NCBI RefSeq assembly: GCF_003614975.1
Contig: NZ_QZWI01000019.1
Coordinates: 33,330 to 97,329 of the forward strand
From: Rahnella bruchi
Lineage (GTDB): Bacteria > Pseudomonadota > Gammaproteobacteria > Enterobacterales > Enterobacteriaceae
Direction: 5' to 3'
DNA: 64,000 nt
This document shows positions 40,701 through 48,945 of the stretch, one piece after another (the stretch's first letter is position 1; every line of letters starts with the position of its first letter). The notes beneath the pieces were generated by a model. It made no database searches, was not told the origin of the DNA, and saw only the letters and a program-made list of their open reading frames with translations. Made by a program: the position numbers and the translations under genes.

Positions 40701-40747
40701 TTTATCAATGTAAAAGGCAGACGAAGTAAGAATTTTAATAAATCCAT
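34715..40747 (-). CDS. Bacterial alpha-2-macroglobulin, membrane-anchored, 2010 residues
   Basis: Bacterial alpha-2-macroglobulins trap proteases by a thioester-dependent shape change; they usually sit beside pbpC. This one has hydrophobic stretches at about 3-33 and a clear membrane helix at 71-93, then a long chain of macroglobulin domains. The thioester motif CSEQ has Cys1520 (codon 36188-36190) and Gln1523, followed by the thioester domain and C-terminal receptor-like domains. E. coli YfhM (1653 residues) is instead a lipoprotein with a lipobox Cys; none is seen here. Acidic low-complexity stretches occur near residue 600 and near residue 1930. I leave the symbol empty because it may be a distinct subtype. 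Confidence 0.93.
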   Translation of the reverse strand: MDLLKFLLRLPFTLIKGILRVLAFVAGLLGRIFKPIVGNIDWRAPAWWTAMSGWLKRGFTRLEGGVDKYPKAISLAILVLLCVAGAGVYGWHWWLNRPQPIEPAPMVYQDTSVRVSGPESINYAAQKPAPQQAIFNFRNSVAPITDVGKVVEKGISLKPSAEGEWKWVSGYTLVFSPKNPLPMGTKYEVNFTPDVLLAPQIKLAKTRYEFTAPAFDYQLGQAEYYQDPQDPQKRSAIFNVKFNAPVDVASFEKQISLGLTEGKAKTESKLNYSVVYDQKKINAWVHSEPLKSLDHGGSVRVTIGEGVKASVPSAPTTQARNGVVSVPTLYSLMLNEASAQVVDADGAKGQRALIVGFSDAVKDKDIRQAVKVWLLPQHNPNDQHEAKGPDDYASWEVDSVENNVLAQSTPLNIQLNDAESDYQPQFSFRFDAPAHRAMLVEIDNILTSSGGYKMPEKVYRIVAVPDYPKSLQFMSQGSLLSVNGDKQISVAARNVPGMRLDIKRVIPGQLQHIVSFKSRQYSSAEFNRLNDEYFTEHFKYQTAVNNDKPGEVNYQGVDLSRYLSTDPSSHRGVFLLTLSEWDPKKKEVKPEADDDGNVYQDDYQSEDEAPVGDSRFVVVTDLGIIAKRSQDKTRDVFVQSIHSGTPVANAKVSVIAKNGVTLLTQMTGADGHVRFPALDVYTSERQPVMFLVEKEGDVSFLPADRNNDRGLDFSRFDVDGEITPNDPRTLSSYLFSDRGVYRPGDTFNIGLITRAADWSNGLAGVPVRAEIHDPRDKLMSTIPLTLGASGFNELSYTTDDNSPTGEWNVYLYLIGKDNESSTLLGHTPVNVKEFEPDQLKVKLQLTPERKQGWVKPSELQANIDVQNLFGTPAQDRRVTSKLTLRPMYPSFDQFPDYAFYENRQNNDGFETELEDRTTDEKGAATIGLDLKSYADATYQLQLLSEAFVAGGGRSVAATARVLVSPYDYLVGVKADGDLGYINHNAVRHLNVIAVDPSLNKIALPDLKVALVEQKYISVLTKQDSGVYKYQSKMKEVQLSEQPLSLATQGNDLTLATDKPGDFVLVVEDAKGNVLNRIGYTVAGNANLSRSLDRNAELKLKLNQAQYQPGEEIEVAINAPYTGSGLITIEKDKVYSWQWFHTDTTSSVQKIRVPAGMEGNGYINVQFVRDVNSNEIFMSPLSYGVMPFKISTKARQNYLEVDAPEVIKPGENLAMTVMTDGPQQVALFAVDEGILQVARYRLKDPLEYFFRKRELGVESSQILDLILPEFSKLMQLAAAPGGDAGEGLDLNVNPFKRKRDKPVAYWSGITEVNGEKQFDYQVPDYFNGKIRVMAISVTPDKIGKAQTSATVRDNFIMTPNVPSMVAPGDEFDVSVGVSNNLEGLNGKSIPVAIHLSVPPQLEVVGKADQNISLAEKREGVINFRLRAKALPGDAPLVFEARVLDEKYADKTSRRTISTSVRPAMPFRTQSVMGRMSGRSQNVDNLRQMFDAYSVRTAAVSNSPLVLTSGLSQYLANYPYYCSEQIVSRSVPLILGTLHPEMKGVQSQAENSKQLKDMLAVLRSRQNDSGAIGLWRSSPQTDPFVTPYVVQYLLEAKAAGVALPAGMLEEANSALRELAANQNDDLYTLRLRAWAVYLLTRQGEITTSSLASVQDTLQQRYPDTWKTDLSAMYLASSYRLLKMDDEANTLLQPTWKQLSKAYDKAWWTQSYFDPLVQDATRLYLITRHFPEKVSAIPPQVLENMVKALKEERYTTYSSAMSILALESYSAEVAAQATVPDALKITQISKTKNVEPQLISQVQGLFAKASFTADTQALRIENGNDAPAWYVVTQAGYDLSPPKKAISRGLEITRDYTDEKGNAVTQVTLGQKINVHLKVRANSEEGKSNLAIVDLLPGGFEVVQQTPPEPESDSSDENSDAEASASWQSPLAASGSTWAPDYSDIREDRVVIYGSASTDVQEFVYQIKATNTGSFVIPPAYGEAMYDREVQALSVSDKKLIVVPADEAAVAKK

Positions 40748-40806
40748 TTGTACCTGTACCCCATCCCTATTGACGTATAAACGCGAGTGATATTTTTATT
40801 TAATTC

Positions 40807-40836
40807 ATTGTATTACGTGAAATATCTGAAGGTAAA
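40807..40836 (-). promoter_or_regulatory. Candidate promoter for alpha-2-macroglobulin/pbpC
   Basis: On the minus strand TTTACC (40831-40836) and TACAAT (40807-40812, five of six) are 18 bases apart, giving a leader of about 50 bases before the ATG. Confidence 0.4.
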
Positions 40837-41010
40837 AAAACGTAAGAAACCGCACAAAAGGATAATAGCTCTCCGGCTAAAAAGCCATCATATAAAGCTT
40901 AGCAGTGAGCCGGGTTTTTCGGTCAATTTGTGCGCTGTCCAAAACGCGATTGTGTGAAACAATGGCGGCAGATTTCTGTGCAGGAAAATAGTGGGAAAGT
41001 GACCGGTAAT

Positions 41011-41484
41011 ATGAAAACGAAACTGATTACCCGTGAAGGCTACGACAAGCTCAAAACTGAGCTGGATTTCCTGTGGCGCGATGAGCGTCCGGAAGTGACC
41101 AAAAAAGTCACCTGGGCGGCAAGCCTGGGCGACCGCAGCGAAAATGCCGATTACCAGTACAACAAAAAACGGCTGCGTGAAATTGACCGCCGTATCCGTT
41201 ACCTGACCAAATGTATGGAACAACTGCGCATTGTCGATTATTCGCCTCAGCAGGACGGCAAAGTGTTCTTTGGCGCCTGGGTTGAAGTGGAAAATGACGA
41301 CGGCGACATCAAACGCTTTCGCATTGTCGGTTATGACGAAATTTTTGGCCGCAAAGACTACATTTCTATCGATTCCCCCATGGCGCGCGCCCTGCTGAAA
41401 AAAGAAGTCGGCGACAGTCTGGTGGTGAGCACGCCGGTTGGCGACGCGACCTGGTACGTCAACGAGATTGACTACGGGAAATGA
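41011..41484 (+). CDS. greB: Transcription elongation factor GreB
   Basis: GreB rescues backtracked RNA polymerase by stimulating transcript cleavage. The 157-residue protein has the N-terminal coiled coil with the acidic tip in GDRSENADYQYN and the C-terminal FKBP-like domain with FRIVGYDEIFGRKDYIS. The ATG at 41011 gives MKTKLITREGYDKL, matching the family; the open frame extends upstream by 27 codons with no support. In E. coli it is divergent from ompR, but here the fimbrial and pbpC blocks intervene. Confidence 0.97.
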   Translation: MKTKLITREGYDKLKTELDFLWRDERPEVTKKVTWAASLGDRSENADYQYNKKRLREIDRRIRYLTKCMEQLRIVDYSPQQDGKVFFGAWVEVENDDGDIKRFRIVGYDEIFGRKDYISIDSPMARALLKKEVGDSLVVSTPVGDATWYVNEIDYGK

Positions 41485-41595
41485 TCAGCTAACTCTCAAA
41501 ACGCGCAGGCAGGCGGCCTGATGACTGGCATTTTTAGTCTTCAAACCGTATAACTGTGCCCTGCTTTTTTAAATGAAAGAACCGATACCAGACCT

Positions 41596-43929
41596 ATGAA
41601 TGATCAACTGAGCCGCATTATCGCAAGTGAATTGCAGGTTCGCCCGGAGCAGGTTGCTTCCGTGGTGCGTCTGCTGGATGAAGGTAATACCGTGCCCTTT
41701 ATTGCGCGGTATCGTAAGGAAGTCACCGGTGGGTTGGATGATACCCAGCTGCGTCAGTTGGACACCCGTCTGGGTTATTTGCGTGAGCTGGAAGACCGCC
41801 GCCAGACTATCCTCAAGTCCATTGATGAACAGGGTAAACTCAGTGAAGATCTGGCGAAAGCCATTAATACCACGCTGAGCAAAACCGAGCTGGAAGACCT
41901 GTATTTGCCGTTCAAACCGAAGCGCCGCACGCGCGGGCAAATCGCTATCGAAGCCGGGCTGGAGCCACTTGCAGAATTGCTGTGGAACGAGCCGCAAAAC
42001 GAGCCGGATGCAACTGCCGCAAAGTTTATCGATGCAGATAAAGGCGTGGCGGATACCAAAGCGGCGCTGGATGGCGCGCGCTACATTCTGATGGAGCGTT
42101 TCGCTGAAGATGCGGCGCTGCTGGCGAAAGTCCGTGAATACCTGTGGAAAAATGCCCATCTGACTTCCCGCATGGTCGATGGCAAAGAGCAGGAAGGCGC
42201 GAAATTCCGCGATTACTTCGACCATCACGAACCGATTTCTCAGGTGCCTTCGCACCGTGCACTGGCCATGTTCCGCGGCCGTAACGAAGGTGTCTTGCAG
42301 CTGGCGCTGAATGCCGATCCGCAGCATGACGAACCGCCAAAAGAAAGCTACGCCGAACAGCTGATCATCGACCATCTGGGGCTGCGTCTGAATAATGCGC
42401 CTGCCGACGTCTGGCGTCGTGCCGTGGTCAACTGGACATGGCGCATCAAAGTGCTGCTGCACCTTGAAACCGAGCTGATGGGCACCGTGCGTGAACGTGC
42501 TGAAGATGAAGCGATCAACGTTTTTGCCCGCAACATGCACGATTTACTGATGGCAGCACCGGCAGGTATGCGCGCGACCATGGGTCTCGATCCGGGCTTA
42601 CGTACCGGTGTGAAAGTCGCCGTTGTGGATAACACCGGCAAACTGGTGGGTATTGATACCGTTTATCCACACACCGGTCAGGCCGCGAAAGCCGCACAAC
42701 AGGTTGCAGCGCTGTGCATCAAACATAATGTCGAACTGGTCGCTATCGGTAACGGTACCGCATCCCGCGAGACTGAGCGTTTCTTCGTCGAGCTGCAAAA
42801 ACAGTTCCCGGCGGTAAAAGCACAGAAAGTGATTGTCAGCGAAGCCGGTGCCTCTGTGTATTCCGCTTCCGAACTGGCGGCGCTGGAATTCCCGGATCTG
42901 GACGTTTCCATTCGTGGTGCGGTCTCTATTGCGCGCCGCTTACAGGATCCGCTGGCAGAGTTGGTGAAAATCGATCCGAAATCCATTGGTGTCGGCCAGT
43001 ATCAGCATGACGTCAGCCAGTCACAGCTGGCGAAAAAACTCGATACCGTAGTGGAAGACTGCGTGAACGCCGTGGGTGTGGATCTCAATACCGCCTCCGT
43101 TCCCCTGCTGACCCGCGTGGCCGGTCTGACCCGCATGATGGCGCAGAATATCGTTAACTGGCGCGACGAGAACGGTCAGTTCCGTAACCGCGAACAGCTG
43201 CTGAAAGTCAGCCGTCTGGGGCCGAAAGCGTTTGAGCAGTGCGCGGGCTTCCTGCGTATCAACCACGGCGACAACCCGCTGGATGCCTCAACGGTTCACC
43301 CGGAAACCTATCCGGTGGTCGAACGCATTCTGGCAGCAACACAGCTGGCGCTGAAAGAGCTGATGGGCGATTCGAATGTGCTGCGCGGTCTGAAAGCCAG
43401 CGAATTCACCGACCAGCAGTTCGGCATGCCGACCGTTACCGATATCATCAAAGAGCTGGAAAAACCGGGCCACGATCCGCGTCCTGAGTTTAAAACCGCG
43501 ACCTTTGCCGATGGTGTGGAAACCATGAACGACCTGATGCCGGGCATGATCCTTGAAGGCTCCGTCACCAACGTCACCAACTTCGGCGCGTTCGTCGATA
43601 TTGGCGTGCATCAGGATGGACTGGTTCACATCTCATCACTGGCGAACAAATTCGTTGAAGATCCGCATACCGTGGTGAAAGCCGGCGATATCGTGAAAGT
43701 GAAAGTGATGGAAGTCGATCTGCAACGTAAACGTATCGCGCTGACCATGCGTCTCGATGAGCAACCGGGCGAAGCACCGGCACGCCGTTCATCCGCACCT
43801 GCGGCAGGCGATAACCGCGACAACCAGAAACGTCCTGCGCAAAACAAACCAGCTGGCCGCAATGCCGCACCTGCTGGCAATAATGCAATGGCCGATGCCC
43901 TGGCTGCTGCACTCAGCAAAAAACGTTAA
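41596..43929 (+). CDS. tex: Transcription accessory protein Tex (YhgF)
   Basis: Tex is a conserved nucleic-acid-binding protein linked to transcription and stress tolerance. The 777-residue protein has an N-terminal helical domain, a YqgF/RuvC-like nuclease fold around residues 325-450 (with [16 protein letters not shown]), helix-hairpin-helix motifs around 500-560, and an S1 RNA-binding domain near 650-720 ([20 protein letters not shown]). The C-terminal tail is Ala/Pro/Arg/Asn-rich. It follows greB by 111 bases, as in E. coli. Confidence 0.97.
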   Translation: MNDQLSRIIASELQVRPEQVASVVRLLDEGNTVPFIARYRKEVTGGLDDTQLRQLDTRLGYLRELEDRRQTILKSIDEQGKLSEDLAKAINTTLSKTELEDLYLPFKPKRRTRGQIAIEAGLEPLAELLWNEPQNEPDATAAKFIDADKGVADTKAALDGARYILMERFAEDAALLAKVREYLWKNAHLTSRMVDGKEQEGAKFRDYFDHHEPISQVPSHRALAMFRGRNEGVLQLALNADPQHDEPPKESYAEQLIIDHLGLRLNNAPADVWRRAVVNWTWRIKVLLHLETELMGTVRERAEDEAINVFARNMHDLLMAAPAGMRATMGLDPGLRTGVKVAVVDNTGKLVGIDTVYPHTGQAAKAAQQVAALCIKHNVELVAIGNGTASRETERFFVELQKQFPAVKAQKVIVSEAGASVYSASELAALEFPDLDVSIRGAVSIARRLQDPLAELVKIDPKSIGVGQYQHDVSQSQLAKKLDTVVEDCVNAVGVDLNTASVPLLTRVAGLTRMMAQNIVNWRDENGQFRNREQLLKVSRLGPKAFEQCAGFLRINHGDNPLDASTVHPETYPVVERILAATQLALKELMGDSNVLRGLKASEFTDQQFGMPTVTDIIKELEKPGHDPRPEFKTATFADGVETMNDLMPGMILEGSVTNVTNFGAFVDIGVHQDGLVHISSLANKFVEDPHTVVKAGDIVKVKVMEVDLQRKRIALTMRLDEQPGEAPARRSSAPAAGDNRDNQKRPAQNKPAGRNAAPAGNNAMADALAAALSKKR

Positions 43930-43954
43930 TTTTTCGCGTTTCCCCCCATACACG

Positions 43955-43983
43955 AAAGCCGCTGATATTCAGCGGCTTTTTTT
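43955..43983 (+). terminator. Intrinsic terminator after tex
   Basis: Arms AAAGCCGCTGA (43955-43965) and TCAGCGGCTTT (43969-43979) with a 3-base loop, followed by a T run. Confidence 0.92.
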
Positions 43984-44343
43984 ATGTGTCTTTTTTCGAC
44001 ACTTTTTAAACTCAATCCTAATGAATCAATCACTGAGGTAAATCAATAAATCGTCACGGTTGCAGGCATAGGATAGCCATGCGGTGGAGAAACCCGCGAA
44101 GAGGAACACCTCTTTTCTTTTGTCTCCTTACGCGTACTAATTATGATAACTATTCTCGTTTGTACTTCTTTGCGTATTTACTACGCCGTCAGTTTCACAC
44201 TGACAATTTTGCACCAGGGACAATTTCTGAGCAGTTTGTTCGCAACATAAATCGCTAATCAGTGGACTCACCGGGCAGGGACGCACGGCGCAGCAAGACC
44301 AAGCGTCGTCACCCAATAACGCCTGACATCCTCGCGAGGAACT
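43984..44343. other. Intergenic region upstream of feoA
   Basis: 360 bases without a gene. It holds a candidate Fur box at 44141-44159 and a short stem (AAGAGG at 44099-44104, CCTCTT at 44109-44114) followed by a pyrimidine run. I looked for an FNR palindrome, expected at feo promoters, and found only half-site-like matches. Confidence 0.55.
44141..44159. promoter_or_regulatory. Candidate Fur box upstream of feoABC
   Basis: The 7-1-7 core TGATAAC-T-ATTCTCG (44144-44158) matches the Fur consensus halves TGATAAT and ATTATCA at 6 and 5 of 7 positions. It lies about 185 bases before feoA, which would suit iron repression of ferrous uptake. Confidence 0.5.
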
Positions 44344-44568
44344 ATGCAACTTCAATCGAAACGTGCTTATAAAATCACCGGCTTTTCTCATGAAATCAGC
44401 CCGGCCTATCGTCAGAAACTGCTTTCTCTCGGCATGCTTCCGGGATCATTCTTCAACATCATTCGCGTGGCGCCGATGGGCGATCCGGTGCAGATAGAAA
44501 CGCGCCGCACCAGTCTGGTCGTTCGCAAAAAAGACCTCGACCTCCTCAAGCTCGAGATGCTGGCCTGA
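44344..44568 (+). CDS. feoA: Ferrous iron transport protein FeoA
   Basis: FeoA is a small cytoplasmic SH3-like protein needed for FeoB function. The 74-residue protein shows the conserved [27 protein letters not shown] core and a C-terminal [11 protein letters not shown] segment. GCGAGGAA lies before the ATG. It is the first gene of feoABC; feoB starts 92 bases later. Confidence 0.95.
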   Translation: MQLQSKRAYKITGFSHEISPAYRQKLLSLGMLPGSFFNIIRVAPMGDPVQIETRRTSLVVRKKDLDLLKLEMLA

Positions 44569-44660
44569 TTATTAATGATGAATGCTTTTGCAAGATTGTT
44601 TAGCGCGGCCTCTTAAGGTTTTCCGCGTTTTTTCCCTTTCTCACACGTAGATCTGAACGT

Positions 44661-46979
44661 ATGAAAGCACTGACTATTGGCCTGATTGGTAATCCAAATT
44701 CAGGTAAAACGACCCTTTTCAATCAGTTAACGGGTTCACGACAACGCGTAGGTAACTGGGCTGGCGTCACCGTAGAACGTAAAGAAGGCCAGTTCGCGAC
44801 AGCAGAACACCAGATTACATTGGTGGATTTACCGGGTACCTATTCGCTGACCACCATCTCCGAACAAACCTCGCTCGATGAGCAGATCGCCTGTCATTAC
44901 ATTCTGAGCGGCGACGCGGATCTGATGATCAACGTCGTGGATGCCTCAAACCTTGAGCGCAACTTATACCTGACCCTGCAATTGCTCGAGCTGGGCGTTC
45001 CGTGCATCGTCGCGCTGAACATGCTCGACATCGCCAAAATTCAGAACATCAATATTGATATTCCTGCGCTGTCTGCTCGCCTTGGCTGCCCGGTGATTGC
45101 CCTGATTTCTACCCGCGCCAGCGGTATCAAAGAACTGAAAGCGGCTATCGATGAATTGCCACAAGTAGCAGCGCTGGAACGCGTGAAATACCCTCCGGTT
45201 TTGCAACAGGAAGTGGAAGTCCTGGCCGCTGAAATGCCGCAGGACATGGCGCTGCAACAGCGTCGCTGGCTGGCTTTGCAAATTCTTGAAGGGGATATTT
45301 ACAGCCAGACGCATGCAGGCAACGCGCAGGCATTATTGCCGCAGGTGAAAGTCAGGCTGGCGGAGCAAAAGCTGGAAGATCCGGCGCTGCTGATTGCCGA
45401 TGCGCGTTACCAGAGCATTGCGTCACTGTGTGCAGACGTCAGTAACTCGCACCTCACCGCCCCAAATAAGCTGACGCAAGTGCTGGACCGCGTGATCCTC
45501 AACCGTTTCCTCGGTGTGCCGATTTTCCTGCTGGTGATGTACCTGATGTTCGTGCTGGCGATCAACATCGGCGGCGCGCTGCAACCGATTTTCGACATCG
45601 GCTCGGCGGCGATTTTCATTCAGGGTATGCAATGGGTGGGTTTCACCTTGCACTTTCCGCAGTGGCTGACCATTTTCCTCGCCCAGGGTGTGGGGGGCGG
45701 TATCAATACCGTTCTGCCGCTGGTGCCGCAAATCGGCATGATGTATCTGTTCCTCTCCTTCCTTGAAGATTCCGGTTACATGGCCCGCGCGGCCTTCGTG
45801 ATGGACAGGCTGATGCAATCGCTTGGTCTGCCAGGGAAATCCTTCGTGCCGCTGATTGTCGGTTTCGGCTGTAACGTGCCGTCCATTATGGGTGCCCGCA
45901 CGCTGGATGCGCCGCGTGAACGTCTGATCACCGTAATGATGGCACCGTTTATGTCCTGCGGTGCGCGTCTGGCGATTTTCGCCGTCTTCTCTGCCGCCTT
46001 TTTCGGGCAGGATGGCGCATCGGTGGTGTTCTCTCTGTATCTGCTGGGCATTGTCGTCGCCATCCTCACCGGCCTTCTGCTCAAATACACCATCATGCGC
46101 GGTGAAGCCTCGCCGTTCGTGATGGAGCTGCCGGTGTATCACGTTCCGCATCTGAAAAGCCTGCTGCTGCAAACCTGGCAGCGTCTGAAAGGCTTCGTGC
46201 TGCGCGCCGGTAAAGTCATTGTGATTGCGAGTATTTTCATTGGCGCACTGAACAGCTTCTCTTTCAGCGGTCAGGCGGTGGATAACATTAATGATTCCGC
46301 GCTGGCTTCAGTCAGTAAAGTGCTGACGCCGGTGCTGGCACCGATGGGCGTCCACACTGATAACTGGCAGGCGACGGTCGGTCTGGTCACCGGCGCGATG
46401 GCGAAAGAAGTGGTGGTGGGTACGCTCAATACGCTATACACCGCAGAACACATTCACAATGAAGAATTCGACGCTGCAAACTTCCATCTGCTTGATGAGC
46501 TGGGGGGAGCCGTGAACGAAACATGGCAGGGCCTGAAAGATACCTTCAGCATCAGCGTACTTTCCAATCCGATCGAAGCCAGTAAAGGCGATGGCGAAAT
46601 GGGCGTCAGTTCGATGGGCGTGATGAGCACGAAATTCGGTACCGCCATTTCGGCTTACAGCTACCTGATTTTCGTATTGCTGTACGTGCCTTGCGTGTCG
46701 GTCATGGGTGCGATTGCCCGTGAAACCAGCCGCAGCTGGATGACGTTCTCCATCTTCTGGGGACTGAACGTGGCGTATTCCCTGGCGACCCTGTTCTACC
46801 AGGTGGCCACTTTCAGCAGCCATCCGGCGTACAGTGCGGGCGTTATCCTTATCGTGCTGTTGTTCAACGCCATCGTACTCACCTGTCTGCGCAAGGCTCG
46901 CAGCCGTGTCAGTCTTCATTTGCAGCCGCGTAATATTGCGGCCTGTTGTGAACCGGCTACCGGCAGCGACTGCCACTAG
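44661..46979 (+). CDS. feoB: Ferrous iron permease FeoB
   Basis: FeoB is the inner-membrane ferrous iron transporter with an N-terminal G domain. The 772-residue protein has G1 GNPNSGKT at residues 10-17, G3 DLPG in [10 protein letters not shown] and G4 in ALNMLD, then the GDI-like helical spacer. The two Gate motifs include [16 protein letters not shown] with Cys, and the membrane region ends in a Cys-containing tail ([12 protein letters not shown]). It follows feoA and overlaps no gene; feoC starts 8 bases after it. Confidence 0.98.
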   Translation: MKALTIGLIGNPNSGKTTLFNQLTGSRQRVGNWAGVTVERKEGQFATAEHQITLVDLPGTYSLTTISEQTSLDEQIACHYILSGDADLMINVVDASNLERNLYLTLQLLELGVPCIVALNMLDIAKIQNINIDIPALSARLGCPVIALISTRASGIKELKAAIDELPQVAALERVKYPPVLQQEVEVLAAEMPQDMALQQRRWLALQILEGDIYSQTHAGNAQALLPQVKVRLAEQKLEDPALLIADARYQSIASLCADVSNSHLTAPNKLTQVLDRVILNRFLGVPIFLLVMYLMFVLAINIGGALQPIFDIGSAAIFIQGMQWVGFTLHFPQWLTIFLAQGVGGGINTVLPLVPQIGMMYLFLSFLEDSGYMARAAFVMDRLMQSLGLPGKSFVPLIVGFGCNVPSIMGARTLDAPRERLITVMMAPFMSCGARLAIFAVFSAAFFGQDGASVVFSLYLLGIVVAILTGLLLKYTIMRGEASPFVMELPVYHVPHLKSLLLQTWQRLKGFVLRAGKVIVIASIFIGALNSFSFSGQAVDNINDSALASVSKVLTPVLAPMGVHTDNWQATVGLVTGAMAKEVVVGTLNTLYTAEHIHNEEFDAANFHLLDELGGAVNETWQGLKDTFSISVLSNPIEASKGDGEMGVSSMGVMSTKFGTAISAYSYLIFVLLYVPCVSVMGAIARETSRSWMTFSIFWGLNVAYSLATLFYQVATFSSHPAYSAGVILIVLLFNAIVLTCLRKARSRVSLHLQPRNIAACCEPATGSDCH

Positions 46980-46987
46980 GAGACACG

Positions 46988-47224
46988 ATGACTACGCTAA
47001 TTCAGGTTCGCGACTCTCTTGCGCTGGCTGGCAGGGCGGATGCCCGCCAGCTCAGCCTTCAGCTGAATGCACCGCAGCCGCTGGTGCAGGCCATGCTGGA
47101 GCGGCTGGTGGCAATGCGCAAAGCAGAAACGGTAGAAGCGGATGACAGCTGTCTGAGCGGCAGCTGTAAAAGTTGTGCCGAGGGCAAGAAATGCCTGACG
47201 GTGTCCTACTCACTTATCCGCTAA
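46988..47224 (+). CDS. feoC: FeoC, [Fe-S]-dependent FeoB-associated regulator
   Basis: FeoC is a small winged-helix protein that protects FeoB from proteolysis by FtsH in Salmonella and can bind an iron-sulfur cluster. The 78-residue protein has a helix-turn-helix-like N-terminal part and four Cys at 55, 60, 63 and 69, spaced C-x4-C-x2-C-x5-C. AGGAGACACG precedes the ATG, an excellent ribosome site. Confidence 0.94.
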   Translation: MTTLIQVRDSLALAGRADARQLSLQLNAPQPLVQAMLERLVAMRKAETVEADDSCLSGSCKSCAEGKKCLTVSYSLIR

Positions 47225-47232
47225 TGCCCTGA

Positions 47233-47262
47233 CTGAATAGTCGCGCTGCGGCTATTCAGTTA
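47233..47262 (+). terminator. Stem-loop after feoC
   Basis: Arms CTGAATAGTCGC (47233-47244) and GCGGCTATTCAG (47248-47259) pair with one G-U wobble, loop GCT, followed by a poor T stretch. It probably ends feoABC before mdcR. Confidence 0.5.
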
Positions 47263-47307
47263 TCATCGTCAGGTCGCAACGGCCATCAATGCGCCGCAGG
47301 AGCCTGT

Positions 47308-48228
47308 ATGATCGACAGTGAAATCACCTTCCGTAAACTCGAAATTTTCCTCGCCTACATGGAAAAGCAAAACATCACCCGCGCAGCCGAGCAGCTGGGT
47401 CTGAGCAGCGTGAGCGTGCATCGTGCCCTGCATTCGCTTGAAGAAGGATTACGCTGTCCGTTGTTTATCCATCGCGGCCGTAATCTGCTGCCTCTGCCCG
47501 CTGCCGAAGCGTTGCTGGAACATGCCACGCAGGTGATTGAGCAGATGGAACACGGGATCCAGGCAACGCAGCGCGCCGCCGGTTTTGGGGATAAACGCCT
47601 GAAAGTCGGCACCTTATATTCTCTGACGCTGGAAACCATTCCGCGCCTGATTATGGGGCTGAAACTGCGCCGTCCGGAGCTGGAACTGGAGCTGGTGATG
47701 GGGTCTAACAGTGATTTGCTGCACAAACTGGAAGACGGTCAGCTGGACGCCATCCTGATTTCGACCAGTGATTCGAGCGTGGATGCACAGCGCTACGATC
47801 AGTTACCTCTTTTTCAGGATGATATTTTTCTTGCCGCACCCGCCAGCGCAGAGCTGGCCTGCGAAGGAACAGCGGATTTACGCGATTTTAAAAAGAAGAA
47901 ATTCGTTTCACTGGCAGAAGGGTTTGCGACTTACCACGGATTTCAGGAAGCCTTCCAGATCGCCGGTTTTGAGCCAGACATTGTCACGCGGGTGAACGAC
48001 ATTTTCTCAATGCTGAGTCTGGTACAAGCGGGCGTCGGATACACGTTGATTCCCGGCAGGATGAAGGGCGTGTATGAAAATACGGTGAAACTCCTGCCGC
48101 TGGCCGAAGCCTACCAGATGCGCCAGACCATTTCGCTGGTCTTCCCGCACAGCCGCGAGCACGATCCGAACCTCCTCGCCCTCGCCGCTGAAAGCCGGAT
48201 GTACGCGCTAGCGAGCAGAAAGCGCTGA
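47308..48228 (+). CDS. mdcR: LysR-type regulator of malonate decarboxylase (MdcR)
   Basis: This 306-residue LysR-family regulator has a helix-turn-helix at about 19-38 (MEKQNITRAAEQLGLSSVSV) and a substrate-binding domain from about residue 95. Its place at the end of the mdc operon supports the MdcR assignment, as in Klebsiella-type clusters where MdcR activates the operon with malonate. It is read opposite to the operon, and its 3' end overlaps the 3' end of the next gene by 21 bases. The predicted binding site is 56393-56411. Confidence 0.85.
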   Translation: MIDSEITFRKLEIFLAYMEKQNITRAAEQLGLSSVSVHRALHSLEEGLRCPLFIHRGRNLLPLPAAEALLEHATQVIEQMEHGIQATQRAAGFGDKRLKVGTLYSLTLETIPRLIMGLKLRRPELELELVMGSNSDLLHKLEDGQLDAILISTSDSSVDAQRYDQLPLFQDDIFLAAPASAELACEGTADLRDFKKKKFVSLAEGFATYHGFQEAFQIAGFEPDIVTRVNDIFSMLSLVQAGVGYTLIPGRMKGVYENTVKLLPLAEAYQMRQTISLVFPHSREHDPNLLALAAESRMYALASRKR

Positions 48229-48852
48229 GAGACGTTCACTGTTTTGCGCAATCAATACGACCGGCCAATGCGTTTTATCAGGATGATCGCTCCAGATAGC
48301 AGACTCAGGAATGCTAACACCGTCATATCGCATTTTCGAACCGTCATAAGGATAAAATTGTCCTTTATCGGTATCAAGTATGAAAACCAATAATCCCGCT
48401 GAATCCTGCGCAAGGCGTTTCCACAGGGCGCGGCCGCCGGTGTAATGATCGTTATCACTCATCAAAGTGAGATGCTTGTTTACCACCAACGTTTCATACA
48501 ATAACGTCGCCAAACGGTAATCCCGCATTCCAGAATTAACCACCACGCCTTCAACCTGAAATGCTTTATCGTCCTCCCAGAACTGGCGCACCTCAAGCAA
48601 GTCATGGTTGTTTTCCCTGCGTGCAAGCTCCAGCGTCGCTACGACGTGGTGTCGTTTTTCGCCCCGGTTGTCAGTTCTGGTTTGTGCTTCTGCAATAGCA
48701 ATAAACGGAATTTTTTCATCATAGATGATCAACATATCAATGTTGTTGAATCGTATCTCATCGATAATTTCAAACCGTCTGGCAAGAGTGGCTGGACTGT
48801 ACGACCTTTCAAGCACGATCATTTGCGAATCCCCGCGAATTAAAACTGGCAT
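48208..48852 (-). CDS. Hypothetical protein wedged between mdcR and mdcH (GNAT-like)
   Basis: This 214-residue protein is one I cannot name. The middle segment around MRDYRLATLLYETL and LTLMSDNDHYTGGRALWKRL resembles motif A/B of GNAT-fold proteins, but I see no clear acetyl-CoA loop, so this is a weak call. No membrane segment or signal is present. The ATG at 48852 has GAAGGGATAT upstream. Its base composition looks more AT-rich than the mdc genes. Its stop lies inside the 3' end of mdcR, so the two genes converge and overlap by 21 bases. It is not part of known mdc operons, so it is a probable insertion. Confidence 0.7.
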   Translation of the reverse strand: MPVLIRGDSQMIVLERSYSPATLARRFEIIDEIRFNNIDMLIIYDEKIPFIAIAEAQTRTDNRGEKRHHVVATLELARRENNHDLLEVRQFWEDDKAFQVEGVVVNSGMRDYRLATLLYETLVVNKHLTLMSDNDHYTGGRALWKRLAQDSAGLLVFILDTDKGQFYPYDGSKMRYDGVSIPESAIWSDHPDKTHWPVVLIAQNSERLSALSAR

Positions 48853-48945
48853 GATATCCCTTCGTTCAGAGTGGTTGGACAATAGCACATTGCACAAAAA
48901 TCAAACAGCGCAAGGCGTTTCAACACCAACCTATCATGCCTTTAA

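Noticed and set aside
41569..42540. 323-codon minus-strand open frame within tex
   Set aside because: It is antisense to a clear tex gene; the long frame reflects GC-rich codon use, and no start signal or domain is visible.
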